Shown here: positions 29,501 through 38,448 of the stretch, piece by piece
Position numbering within the stretch: the first letter of the stretch is position 1
Layout: every line of letters begins with the position of its first letter
Source: SAR86 cluster bacterium AG-447-A08
Lineage (GTDB): Bacteria > Pseudomonadota > Gammaproteobacteria > Magnimaribacterales > Magnimaribacteraceae
DNA: 40,974 bases
Assembly: GCA_003212335.1 (NCBI GenBank)
Contig: QCQA01000011.1
Span: forward strand, 1 to 40,974
Direction of reading: 5' to 3'
Position numbers and translations under genes: made by a program
Notes under the pieces: model-generated
The model's input: the letters and a program-made list of their open reading frames with translations, nothing else
The model's database searches: none
Told to the model about the DNA's origin: nothing

Positions 29501-30865
29501 TTAAAATCTGTCTGTTTCAGGTTCAATCTCTTTCAGGTTCAAGTAAAAAATTTCTTTGATCTTTGCTAATTCTTCTTCAGTTTCAGCTTCAAATCTTAAA
29601 ACTAAAAATGGAGAGGTATTAGAAGCTCTTAACAGCCCCCATCCTTTCTTAAATTCAACTCTTATACCATCAATATCAATCATATTGGCATTCTCAAAAT
29701 TAGAGTGTTTTATAAATTGATCTACGATTTGGAATTTTCGATCATCTGTAGCTTTAATGTTTATTTCTGGGGTTGAAACCAAATTAGGAACACTTTCAAA
29801 AACATTTTTGTCATCTGAGTTTGCAATAATCTCTAGCATTCTTGCTCCTGCATATATTCCATCATCAAAACCTGGCCATCTATCATTAAAAAATATATGA
29901 CCGCTCATTTCACCGCCAAGATGGGCTGACGTTTCTCTTATTTTTTGCTTGATGAAAGTATGTCCTGTTTTGCATATCAATGGATTTCCTTTTAAACGAG
30001 ATATTTCATCAGATAATAATTGTGAGCATTTCACATCAAAAACCACTGAAGCACCTGGGTTACTTTCTAGTACTTGCCTAGAGAATAAGATCATTTGCCT
30101 ATCAGGATAAATCATCTCTCCTGAAGGTGAAATTACACCCAATCTGTCAGCATCACCATCGAAAGCTAGGCCAACTGTTGAATTATTTTTTGCAACACTA
30201 TCAATAAGGTCAAGCATATTTTCTTTTTTAGATGGATCAGGATGATGATTAGGAAATAAACCATCAGGATTTCCATAAAGTTCTATAACATTGCAACCTA
30301 ATTTTTCATAGACTTCCTTTGCAACTACTCCAGCTGCTCCGTTTCCACAATCAATTGATATATCAAGAGCCTTATTGAGTTGAACACTCTTTACTATTCT
30401 ATTTATGTAACTCTCTTTAATATCAACTTTGTCTAACTTGCCCTGACCAAGCTGAAAATCTTTATTTATGATTCTTTCTCTAAGAAGCAAAATTTCATCA
30501 CTTGAAGTCGACTGGTTTTTAAAAACAATCTTAAAGCCATTATATTCTGCTGGATTATGACTACCTGTTATTACCACCCCGCTTGAAGCTGCGAGTTCAA
30601 AAGTAGAATGGTAAAACATAGGGCTTGTTACTATCCCAATATCAATAACATTACATCCCGTAGATAAAATACCAGAAGAAAGCCATTCCATTATTTCTGG
30701 GCTTGAAACTCTAGCATCTCTGCCGATGATTAAATCTTTTATGTCTCGGGAAAGTGCTTCCGATCCAAGCGATCTTCCAAGCAAAGAAACTACTTGTTCG
30801 TTAAGATCCTCATATGCTATTCCTCTTATATCATTAGCTCTAAATATGTGCTCATTAAGCTTCAT
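29501..30865 (-). CDS. algC: Phosphomannomutase/phosphoglucomutase
   Basis: Interconverts hexose 6- and 1-phosphates and provides precursors for LPS and other polysaccharides. 454 residues from the ATG at 30865 (MKLNEHIFRANDIRG), which matches the family N-terminus; a GTG at 30886 would add seven residues. The catalytic phosphoserine loop is TGSHNPAEYNG, the metal loop is AFDGDADRLGV, the sugar-specificity loop is GGEMSGHIFF, and the C-terminal phosphate-binding region is RASNTSPFLVLRFEA. It is the first gene of algC-argB-slmA and divergent from ilvE. Confidence 0.94.
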   Translation of the reverse strand: MKLNEHIFRANDIRGIAYEDLNEQVVSLLGRSLGSEALSRDIKDLIIGRDARVSSPEIMEWLSSGILSTGCNVIDIGIVTSPMFYHSTFELAASSGVVITGSHNPAEYNGFKIVFKNQSTSSDEILLLRERIINKDFQLGQGKLDKVDIKESYINRIVKSVQLNKALDISIDCGNGAAGVVAKEVYEKLGCNVIELYGNPDGLFPNHHPDPSKKENMLDLIDSVAKNNSTVGLAFDGDADRLGVISPSGEMIYPDRQMILFSRQVLESNPGASVVFDVKCSQLLSDEISRLKGNPLICKTGHTFIKQKIRETSAHLGGEMSGHIFFNDRWPGFDDGIYAGARMLEIIANSDDKNVFESVPNLVSTPEINIKATDDRKFQIVDQFIKHSNFENANMIDIDGIRVEFKKGWGLLRASNTSPFLVLRFEAETEEELAKIKEIFYLNLKEIEPETDRF

Positions 30866-30953
30866 GCACGGATTATATCTGTTCACTAATATATTTGGTC
30901 TATATAAAATTATTTATATCGATAGAATATAGAGTCAAAAAAGGGGATTAGCT

Positions 30954-31874
30954 TTGGATCTTTCTAAAATAAACGGAGAAATATGGTTTGATGGCCAAAT
31001 GATTGACTGGCAGGATGCCAATACTCACTTATTGACTCATACTCTTCATTATGGACTGGGTGTTTTTGAAGGTGTTAGAGCCTATAAAACAAATAAAGGT
31101 CCATCAATCTTTAGACTTCATGATCATACTGACAGGCTTTACAAATCAGCTTCTACAGTCAATATTGAAATACCCTATTCCAAAGATATTATCAATGAAG
31201 CTCATCAAGATGTTATTAGGTCTAACAATCTTGAAGAGGCCTATATCAGACCAATGTGCTTTTATGGCTCAGAAGGGATGGGACTGCGAGCTGATAATTT
31301 AAAAGTACATACTATGGTTGCTGCTTGGGAGTGGCCTTCCTATATGGAGCCCGAGGCAAGAGAGAAAGGCATTAAAGTAAAGCTTTCATCATATACCAGG
31401 CAAGTTAGAAACCCAGTTTCAAACTCTAAGGTTAATGGAAACTATGTGCATTCAATTGTTGCTTTAAATGAAGCTCTTGAGAGTGGATTTGATGAAGCCT
31501 TAATGTTAGATGCAGAAGGTTACGTAGCGGAAGGCAGTGGAGAGAACTTTTTTATAGTTAAAGAAGGGACGCTTTACTCACCGGACCTTGATTCCTGTTT
31601 AGATGGCATAACAAGAAGAACAATTATAGATTTAGCTTCCGAACTTGATATTCCCTTTGAAATTAAGAAACTTAAAGTGGAGGATGTCCTAAGAGCGGAT
31701 GAATCGTTCTTTTCAGGTACAGCAGCGGAAGTTGTACCAATAAACTCTCTCGATGATAAACCCATAGGATCTGGTTTGAGAGGACCCATAACAGAGAAAT
31801 TACAAAGTGCATACTTTGACCAAGTTAGAGGAGTTAGAGAAAAAAACTCTTCTTGGCATACCTACGTCAAATAG
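30954..31874 (+). CDS. ilvE: Branched-chain amino acid aminotransferase
   Basis: Final step of leucine, isoleucine and valine synthesis; a PLP fold type IV enzyme. 306 residues. The start is TTG at 30954 with a strong AAGGGG at 30941-30946, and no better ATG exists. Family blocks are LHYGLGVFEGVRAY, YIRPMCFYG, the PLP lysine near residue 159 in SKVNGNYVHS, EGYVAEGSGENFF and ELDIPFE/FFSGTAAEVVPI. It is the first gene of the rightward run into the LPS core genes, with waaF starting 6 bases after its stop, as in pseudomonads. Confidence 0.97.
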   Translation: MDLSKINGEIWFDGQMIDWQDANTHLLTHTLHYGLGVFEGVRAYKTNKGPSIFRLHDHTDRLYKSASTVNIEIPYSKDIINEAHQDVIRSNNLEEAYIRPMCFYGSEGMGLRADNLKVHTMVAAWEWPSYMEPEAREKGIKVKLSSYTRQVRNPVSNSKVNGNYVHSIVALNEALESGFDEALMLDAEGYVAEGSGENFFIVKEGTLYSPDLDSCLDGITRRTIIDLASELDIPFEIKKLKVEDVLRADESFFSGTAAEVVPINSLDDKPIGSGLRGPITEKLQSAYFDQVRGVREKNSSWHTYVK

Positions 31875-31879
31875 ATCCC

Positions 31880-32893
31880 ATGAAAATTTTAATAATTGGA
31901 CCATCTTGGGTTGGAGATTCTGTCATGGCTCAAACTCTTTATAAAAGACTGAAAGAAGAATCTTCAGACTGCAAGATTGATGTCATATCTCCAGAGTGGT
32001 CTTCAGAGCTTATGAAAAGAATGCCCGAGGTCTCCAAAACAATTAAATCTCCGTACTTACATGGAGACCTTAAATTTTTTTCTAGACGTCACTTTGGCAA
32101 AAATTTAAGGAAATATAACTATGATCAGGCAATAATTTTGACTAATTCCTTGAAATCCTCACTGATACCTTTCTTTGCAAGAATACCCATTCGAACTGGC
32201 TGGTTAGGAGAAATGAGGTATGGGCTATTGAATGATATAAGATACCTTGATAAGAATAAGAATCATTTGATGGTTGAAAAATTTGCAGCTCTTTCAATGC
32301 AAGACAGTAATTATTGTCTTGAAAGCTTATCTTTTCCGAAACTAAGCATTGATTATGACAATCAACAATCTTCCTTGGTTAAATTTGGTATTAATCAAGA
32401 TTTACCCTGTTTAGGTATTTGTCCTGGAGCGGAGTTTGGACCTGCGAAGAAATGGCCTGAAGATAATTATTCTATAGTTGCAAAAAATTATCTAAAAAAA
32501 GGTTGGAATGTTTTATGTTTCGGGTCTGCAAATGATCATGAAACTGGAAAGAAAATTTCTAATTTTGATAACTTACTAGAAGAAGATCATTTCTATAATT
32601 TAATTGGCAAGACCTCTTTAGTTGATGTTGTAGATCTCTTATCTTACTGCAAGAAGGTTGTATCAAATGACTCAGGTCTGATGCATATAGCTGCAGCAGT
32701 TGAAACTCCTCTAGTAGCGGTTTATGGTCCTTCCTCTCCCGAATATACTCCACCTTTAATTAATCAAAAGGTAATCATTAGAAAAATGGAAGGTTATAAA
32801 AAAATAAGAGAAGGTAATTTACCTGACGGCTACGATGCTTCACTTTTGTCTATTAGCCCTGAAGAAGTGATGGAAGCCCTTGAGACATTGTAA
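31880..32893 (+). CDS. waaF: ADP-heptose:LPS heptosyltransferase II
   Basis: A GT9 enzyme that adds the second heptose to the LPS inner core at the inner membrane. 337 residues from the ATG at 31880, giving the family start MKILIIGPSWVGDSVMAQ; a longer frame from 31853 overlaps ilvE. The C-terminal half shows PGAEFGPAKKWP (heptosyltransferase II signature) and SNDSGLMHIAAAVETPLVAVYGPSSP. waaC, normally next, is not present before waaG. Confidence 0.94.
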   Translation: MKILIIGPSWVGDSVMAQTLYKRLKEESSDCKIDVISPEWSSELMKRMPEVSKTIKSPYLHGDLKFFSRRHFGKNLRKYNYDQAIILTNSLKSSLIPFFARIPIRTGWLGEMRYGLLNDIRYLDKNKNHLMVEKFAALSMQDSNYCLESLSFPKLSIDYDNQQSSLVKFGINQDLPCLGICPGAEFGPAKKWPEDNYSIVAKNYLKKGWNVLCFGSANDHETGKKISNFDNLLEEDHFYNLIGKTSLVDVVDLLSYCKKVVSNDSGLMHIAAAVETPLVAVYGPSSPEYTPPLINQKVIIRKMEGYKKIREGNLPDGYDASLLSISPEEVMEALETL

Positions 32894-32901
32894 TAGAGCG
32901 T

Positions 32902-34002
32902 GTGAAAAAGAAATTAGCCTTATTATTATTTAAATATTTTCCATATGGAGGACTACAAAAAGACTTTCTTGGAGTTGCAAATGAGTTAATTTTGAGAGGA
33001 CATGTACTGAAAGCTTTTACTCGCAGTTGGGAAGGTCCAATACCGGAAGGTTTAGATGTCGTTGTTCTTGGAGAAAGAGGAAAGTTTAATTATGCAAAGA
33101 ATAGGAATTTTGTGAAAGATGTTTATCTTTCTATGCAAGACTTTTCTCCTGATATTATTTTTGGATTCAATAAAATGCCTGGCCTAGATTTGTACTTTGC
33201 TGCAGATACTTGCTTTGCTAAGCAAGCTCTAAAAAAAAATATAGTTCAAAAATTTACAAGAAGATATAGGCAATCTATGCAGTTTGAAGAAGATGTATTT
33301 TCCCAAAAATCTAATACCAAGATACTTTCTCTTAATGATAAGCAGTCAAATGAATTCAGAGAATTTTACTCTACTCAAGCTGAGAGAATAATCATCGCTC
33401 CACCCGGTATTGATAAGGATTGGTCCGATCATGAACCAGTGAATATTTATGAAGCTTTAAATATTTCACTTGGTGAAAAGATATTGCTTTTTGTTGGTTC
33501 AGATTTTTCACGAAAAGGGTTAGATCGTGCAATACTTGGATTGCGTCACCTTAATGAAAAGAACATATGCTCTAATTTGGTAGTGATAGGCGACGATAAG
33601 TCAAAACCCTATGAAAATCTTCTTACCGATGCTTCTCTGTCTAAGAAGGTCCATTTTTTAGGTCCAAGAAAAGATGTTGCATCATTTATGAAGTCTGCAG
33701 ATTTACTAATACACCCAGCTAGAGAAGAGGCTGCTGGGAATATAATAATTGAAGCTTTGGTATCAGGTTTGCCTTCTTTAGTAACTAGCGAAGTTGGATT
33801 CTCTAGTGAGGTTCTAAAATTTAGATCCGGAACTGTACTGGAAGGAGAATTTAACCAAAACAGATTTAATTTACTTTTAGAAGAGAGTGTTTCAGATAAA
33901 AATTTATTTGACATTAGAAGCTCGATTAGCAACTTGTCTGATAACAAATACTTTTTTTCTAGGTTTAAATTTATTGCTGATTTCATAGAAGAAACTTTCT
34001 AA
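32902..34002 (+). CDS. waaG: LPS core glucosyltransferase (GT4)
   Basis: Adds the first outer-core hexose to heptose II. 366 residues, starting with GTG at 32902. The WaaG N-terminus KKLALLLFKYFPYGGLQKDFLGVA is followed by FGFNKMPGLDLYFAADTCF, APPGIDK, FVGSDFSRKGLDRAI and the GT4 glutamate region HPAREEAAGNIIIEAL. These blocks match WaaG of E. coli and Pseudomonas. It begins 8 bases after waaF and its stop overlaps the next start by one base (TAATG). Confidence 0.93.
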   Translation: MKKKLALLLFKYFPYGGLQKDFLGVANELILRGHVLKAFTRSWEGPIPEGLDVVVLGERGKFNYAKNRNFVKDVYLSMQDFSPDIIFGFNKMPGLDLYFAADTCFAKQALKKNIVQKFTRRYRQSMQFEEDVFSQKSNTKILSLNDKQSNEFREFYSTQAERIIIAPPGIDKDWSDHEPVNIYEALNISLGEKILLFVGSDFSRKGLDRAILGLRHLNEKNICSNLVVIGDDKSKPYENLLTDASLSKKVHFLGPRKDVASFMKSADLLIHPAREEAAGNIIIEALVSGLPSLVTSEVGFSSEVLKFRSGTVLEGEFNQNRFNLLLEESVSDKNLFDIRSSISNLSDNKYFFSRFKFIADFIEETF

Positions 34003-35510
34003 TGAGTAACGTTAAAATTTTAGATAAGCATTTAGAGCATTTCTTTCATAATAAAGATACTTTCACAGTTGCAAAAAACTTTGAAGGAGAAATTTATAGA
34101 AAATATGAAAATAGAATCACAAAGAAATTTGTGAATGAGGGCAGAAGCTATTTCATAAAATTTCATGGAGGTGTAGGCTGGAAAGAGATTTTAAAAAATA
34201 TTCTACAATTAAAAATTCCTGTAGTTGGTGCCCGAAGAGAATACGAGGCTTTAAATCATTTGTATGAATGTGGCATTAATTGCCCTCAAGTTAAAGGTTT
34301 TGCTACTCGCGGATTCAATCCTGCAAACTCTTCTTCTTTTCTTATTACCGAAGAGTTGTATGAAACCATATCTTTAGAAGACTTTTTTTTAGAGGGCTTG
34401 CATAAGAAACTTACTTTTAATCAGAAAAATAAACTCTTGAAAGCGGCTGCTTCTATCATCAGAGAAATGCATCTTAGCGGGTTAAATCATAGAGATTTAT
34501 ATCTTTGTCATCTGCACATAAATAAGGAAATTGATTTTAACAATATACAAATCTATCTTATTGATTTGCACAGAGCTCAAATAAGATCAAAAGTTCCGCA
34601 TAGATGGATTGTCAAAGATTTGGGAGGTTTCATACATTCTATTTTGCAGTTTGATCTCTCAGAAAGAGATTTCTATAGATTTATGATGACCTATTATGAT
34701 TGTACGTTTAGAGAATTTACTTCAAATTATTCAGTTACTACCAAAGCCATTTTAAGTAGGGCTTTTTCTATGTATTTAAAGCCTCACCTCAAAATATTTA
34801 TAAAAAACTCATCATTAACTTCTGAAGACGGTATTTTTGCAAAACACATAAGTAAATCTTCAAGATACCTTGCAAGAAAAGACGTAGATACAAAACATTT
34901 CCTAAATCTCTTTAGAGATGAAGATTTACTCATTAAGAGCGGAGAAATAATAAAAAATGAAAAGGGTCACTTAATTACCAAAACTAATATTCAAGGTAAA
35001 AACTTCTACATAAAAAAATATAGAATTAAGGGCCCCTTGCACTTCTTTTCAAGGTTGTTCAAGAAAACCAGAGCTCATAACTCTTTTTTATCAACGTATT
35101 GGTTGAATGCCATTGGCATCAGGACAGCGAAACCTGTTCTTTTGTATGAAGGATCAGGCATTTTAGGCGCTAGAGATTCATTTTTTGTCACAGAAGAAGT
35201 TTGCGGTCAGAGACTTGATGATGCAATAGGAGAAGACCTTGATCAATTGAGATTAATTGGTCATATAGTGTCCTTCTTTAAAAGAATGGAGTGGCTAAAA
35301 TTCATTCACGGAGATGCTAAAAGTTCGAATTTTTTCTTGGACGGAAATGGGCTTGTTGTTTTTGATCTAGATTCTTCCAGAAAGCTACATAGCACTTATT
35401 TTTTTAATAAGTTTATAAAAAAAGATAAAAAGAGAATTTTAAGAAGCTTGAAAGGGCACAGATCTATATATGACCTTTTGTCCAAGAGATTACAAGGAAA
35501 GCAATATTGA
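34002..35510 (+). CDS. waaP: Fused LPS core kinases: WaaP plus a second WaaP/InaA-like kinase
   Basis: 502 residues, about twice the length of WaaP. Residues 1 to about 265 are a full WaaP (heptose I kinase): Lys53 in YFIKFHGGVGWKEI, Glu80, catalytic NHRDLYLCH (Asp165) and metal motif LIDLHRAQ (Asp188). Residues about 305-502 form a second kinase of the same superfamily: FYIKKYRIKG (Lys338 or 339), FFVTEEVCG, catalytic HGDAKSSNF (436-444) and FDLDSS (455-457). In pseudomonads I recall waaP followed by separate kinase genes (wapP, wapQ); here two seem fused. Both sets of catalytic residues are present. There is a one-base overlap with waaG and a four-base overlap with the next gene. Confidence 0.9.
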   Translation: MSNVKILDKHLEHFFHNKDTFTVAKNFEGEIYRKYENRITKKFVNEGRSYFIKFHGGVGWKEILKNILQLKIPVVGARREYEALNHLYECGINCPQVKGFATRGFNPANSSSFLITEELYETISLEDFFLEGLHKKLTFNQKNKLLKAAASIIREMHLSGLNHRDLYLCHLHINKEIDFNNIQIYLIDLHRAQIRSKVPHRWIVKDLGGFIHSILQFDLSERDFYRFMMTYYDCTFREFTSNYSVTTKAILSRAFSMYLKPHLKIFIKNSSLTSEDGIFAKHISKSSRYLARKDVDTKHFLNLFRDEDLLIKSGEIIKNEKGHLITKTNIQGKNFYIKKYRIKGPLHFFSRLFKKTRAHNSFLSTYWLNAIGIRTAKPVLLYEGSGILGARDSFFVTEEVCGQRLDDAIGEDLDQLRLIGHIVSFFKRMEWLKFIHGDAKSSNFFLDGNGLVVFDLDSSRKLHSTYFFNKFIKKDKKRILRSLKGHRSIYDLLSKRLQGKQY

Positions 35511-36745
35511 GAATTGGAATCTTAAGCTATAGAAGTCATCCTTATTCAGGAGGGCAAGGTATTTATATTAAGCACTTGAGTAAAGCTCTAAGTGATCGTG
35601 GCCATCAAGTTTCTGTCTTATCTGGCCCGCCTTATCCCGAGTTAGATGAATCAGTAGAATTAATAAAAATTCCTAGTTTAGGATTATTTGAGACTCAAAA
35701 TAGAATGAGCTCGTTCGGTTTGAATTTATTATTTCGTCCCCTAGATCTTTACGAATGGCTTACTGTAATGACCGGTGGCTTTCCTGAGCCTTATACTTTT
35801 GGAAAGAGAGTACTCAAATATATTAAACATAATAAAAGTGATTTTGAGATTATTTTGGACAACCAATCTTTATCTGGATCTTTATTAAGAATCCAAGAGA
35901 TTCTTCCTTTGGTGGTTACTATCCATCATCCAATTACAAAAGATCATAAACTAGAAATGCAAAATGCTACTAATTGGAAAGAGAAACTATCTTCAAAGCG
36001 ATGGCATAACTTTCTTCCTATGCAGAAAAGAGTTGCTCCAAAGCTAAAAAAAATTATTTGCGTTAGCAAACCTTCAAAAAAAGATGTTGTCGAAGAGTTT
36101 CATGTTGACCCGAATAGAATAGAGGTTATTTTAAATGGTATTGATATAAATACATTTAGTCCGTGTTCTTTTGATAAGAGAGAAGAAAACAAAATCATTA
36201 CAACTGCTAGTGCAGATATACCATTGAAAGGTCTAAAGTATTTAATTAAAGCTTTACCTAAGATATTGCACTCATTTCCTAAAACTACCTTAACCGTGAT
36301 AGGTAAATCTCCCAATAATAGTGAGGTTAGTAAACTCATAGAGGAATTGAATCTAAGCAATGTAATAACTTTTAGATCAGGTATATCTGAGAAAGAGATT
36401 GTTGATTTATACCACTCTTCTGAATTAGCAGTTATACCTTCTCTTTATGAAGGTTTTGGTTTTGGAGCAGGTGAAGCCATGGCCTGCGGAGTTCCCTTAA
36501 TCAGCACTCATTCTGGAGGACTAGAAGAAGTAGTTGGCGATGCTGCCTTAAAAATAATGCCATCATCTGCAGAAGAAATTGAGAAGGCAGTGATAAAATT
36601 ATTCAATAATCCAGAAGATATGAGAAAACTGTCCATAAAAGGAAGGCAAAGAATGGAAGAAATCTTTGACTGGAAAATTGCAGCAAGTTCTTATGAATCT
36701 TCTTTTAAGGCAGTAATAGAATCTTTCATCAATGAATACAATTAA
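35507..36745 (+). CDS. GT4 family glycosyltransferase
   Basis: 412 residues with two Rossmann domains. The acceptor side runs IGILSYRSHPYSGGQGIYIKHL (G-G-Q-G loop), with GFPEPYTFGKRV and TIHHPITKDHKLE. The donor side has NGIDINTFSP, TTASADIPLKGLKYLIKAL and the GT4 motif PSLYEGFGFGAGEAMACGVPLI with the nucleotide-binding glutamates. The start is TTG at 35507 inside the TTGA overlap with the previous gene, preceded by AAGGAAA. As I remember them, the closest look-alikes are actinobacterial GT4 proteins encoded beside the same types of genes as here, not the Pseudomonas core transferases. Donor and acceptor sugars are unknown. Confidence 0.85.
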   Translation: MRIGILSYRSHPYSGGQGIYIKHLSKALSDRGHQVSVLSGPPYPELDESVELIKIPSLGLFETQNRMSSFGLNLLFRPLDLYEWLTVMTGGFPEPYTFGKRVLKYIKHNKSDFEIILDNQSLSGSLLRIQEILPLVVTIHHPITKDHKLEMQNATNWKEKLSSKRWHNFLPMQKRVAPKLKKIICVSKPSKKDVVEEFHVDPNRIEVILNGIDINTFSPCSFDKREENKIITTASADIPLKGLKYLIKALPKILHSFPKTTLTVIGKSPNNSEVSKLIEELNLSNVITFRSGISEKEIVDLYHSSELAVIPSLYEGFGFGAGEAMACGVPLISTHSGGLEEVVGDAALKIMPSSAEEIEKAVIKLFNNPEDMRKLSIKGRQRMEEIFDWKIAASSYESSFKAVIESFINEYN

Positions 36746-37439
36746 ATATAACAACCTTAATCTTAGAGAAGGGCAGCTAATGTTGGATATGGGTTGTGGA
36801 GAAGGAAGGCATTCAATTGGTGCATTGTTGGACACTCCAGCGAGTATAGTGGGTATGGATCTTTCTTTTGAAGATTTAAAAATTGCTCAGTCCAGACTGA
36901 AAGATTTTGATATTTCTGAACTTAGTACATCTTGTACTTTTGGACTTGGTAATATAGATGATATTCCTCTTAAAGATTCTTCTCTTGATGCAGTTATTTG
37001 TAGTGAAGTTCTGGAGCATGTAGATTCACCGAATGAATCAGTAAGAGAGCTTGTAAGAGTTCTAAAGCCGGGAGGAGTCATGGCATTAAGCGTGCCAAGA
37101 TATTTACCTGAGTTGATATGCTGGAAGCTAAGTAAAGAATATTCAAAAACACCAGGCGGACACGTGAGAATATTCAAACATCAGGAACTAAAGAATTTGG
37201 CTGTATCTAATGGTCTTGAATATCAGTCTTTCCATTGGGCTCATGGATTGCATTCCCCATATTGGTGGTTGCAATGTCTTTTTTGGAAAACTAAAGAGGA
37301 TTCTTTTCTAATTAAGCAATACCATAAACTTCTAGTTTGGGATTTAATGAAAAAACCTCTATTTACAAAGATATTAGAATCGATTCTGCAACCTCTTATA
37401 GGAAAAAGCCTGGTAATGTATTTTAGGAAACCGATATAA
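36732..37439 (+). CDS. Class I SAM-dependent methyltransferase
   Basis: 235 residues with a UbiE/Methyltransf_11 core: motif I LDMGCGEGRHSIG (residues 18-30), acidic end of strand 2 in GMDLS, motif for strand 4 AVICSEVLEHVDSP, and post-motif LKPGGVMALSVPRYLPE. The C-terminal half has an aromatic-rich GHVRIFKHQELKNL and WAHGLHSPYWWLQ that may bind a membrane or hydrophobic acceptor. It overlaps the GT4 gene by 14 bases, and its stop abuts the next ATG with no gap, so the three genes form one tightly coupled unit. The substrate is unknown. Confidence 0.85.
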   Translation: MNTIKYNNLNLREGQLMLDMGCGEGRHSIGALLDTPASIVGMDLSFEDLKIAQSRLKDFDISELSTSCTFGLGNIDDIPLKDSSLDAVICSEVLEHVDSPNESVRELVRVLKPGGVMALSVPRYLPELICWKLSKEYSKTPGGHVRIFKHQELKNLAVSNGLEYQSFHWAHGLHSPYWWLQCLFWKTKEDSFLIKQYHKLLVWDLMKKPLFTKILESILQPLIGKSLVMYFRKPI

Positions 37440-38447
37440 ATGGACTACTCTAGTCTTGAGTTTTATAAGAACTCAGTAGATTACATACTAGATGTTCAAA
37501 ACAAAGATGGATCTATTCCTTGGGAAATTGGAAAGAAGCTTGATCCATGGGACCATATAGAAGCTGCCATGGGTTTGGCAATAGCTGGAAAAAAAGATGA
37601 AACAGAAAGAGCCTATAAATGGTTAAGGGATAATCAGCTTACAGATGGTTCTTGGTACTCTGAATATATTAAGTCGGAGCCCACTACTAAAAGAAGAGAA
37701 ACAAATTTCTCTGCTTACATAGCTACCGGACTATGGCATCACTATTTAATCTTTCAAGATGAACAGTTTCTAAATGAAATGCTGCCATCATTATCTAAAG
37801 CAATTGATTTTGTTATCTCCATGCAGACAGAAAATGGAGATATTTACTGGGCTGCAGAGGATGGTAAAGAAATATTAGATGACTCATTAATTACTGGAAG
37901 CAGTTCAATATATAAGAGTTTGGAATGTGCTTCTGCGATTTTTACGCTCTTTGGCAGGTCTATAGACAAAATTCACTTATCTATGAATAGATTAAAAGAA
38001 TCAATAAATAATCATCCTGAGAGATACGATAGGAGTTGGGAAAGTAAGTCCAGATACAGTATGGACTGGTATTATCCAGTTTTATGTGGCGTCTATGATC
38101 AAGATAAAAGTATTCAGCAAATAGAATCGAAATGGTCAGATTTTATCGTTGAAGGAAAGGGTTGTAAGTGCGTAAAAGAAGAACCCTGGGTAACAGTAGC
38201 GGAAAGTTCGGAGTTAGTCCTCGCTCTTGTAAGAATTGGATTGTTAAGTGAAGCTGAGGAGCTTTTAGATTCCTTGCATCAGTGGCGTGATGATGATGAA
38301 CTTTATTGGACTGGGTATGTTTATGCGGATGATAAATTTTGGCCAATTGAAAAGCCAACTTGGACTGCAGGTGCAGTCTTACTTGCTGCTGACGCTGTCT
38401 ATAAGTTTACACCTGGGTCTGAGTTATTCTCTAAAGCGTGGGCGTAA
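37440..38447 (+). CDS. Alpha/alpha-toroid protein of the 'prenyltransferase-like' family
   Basis: 335 residues made of repeated helices with squalene-cyclase/prenyltransferase-type QDGSW elements: VQNKDGSIPW (19-28), DNQLTDGSWY, SMQTENGDIYW, DDELYWTG. Family-specific blocks are KLDPWDHIEAAMGL, TNFSAYIATGLWHHYL, LITGSSSIYKSLECA, SRYSMDWYYPVL, EPWVTVAESSELVLAL and FWPIEKPTWTAGAVLLAADA. There is no signal peptide. The invariant DDTA of class II terpene cyclases is not visible and no prenyltransferase motif is complete, so the common annotation 'prenyltransferase' is unsupported; a carbohydrate-active toroid (hydrolase or epimerase) is equally possible. The ATG follows directly on the methyltransferase stop. 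Confidence 0.8.
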   Translation: MDYSSLEFYKNSVDYILDVQNKDGSIPWEIGKKLDPWDHIEAAMGLAIAGKKDETERAYKWLRDNQLTDGSWYSEYIKSEPTTKRRETNFSAYIATGLWHHYLIFQDEQFLNEMLPSLSKAIDFVISMQTENGDIYWAAEDGKEILDDSLITGSSSIYKSLECASAIFTLFGRSIDKIHLSMNRLKESINNHPERYDRSWESKSRYSMDWYYPVLCGVYDQDKSIQQIESKWSDFIVEGKGCKCVKEEPWVTVAESSELVLALVRIGLLSEAEELLDSLHQWRDDDELYWTGYVYADDKFWPIEKPTWTAGAVLLAADAVYKFTPGSELFSKAWA

Positions 38448-38448
38448 A

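Noticed and set aside
37440-38447. Calling the toroid protein a squalene-hopene cyclase or prenyltransferase
   Set aside because: Only the repeat architecture fits; it is about half the length of class II cyclases and their DxDTA-type catalytic motif is not visible.
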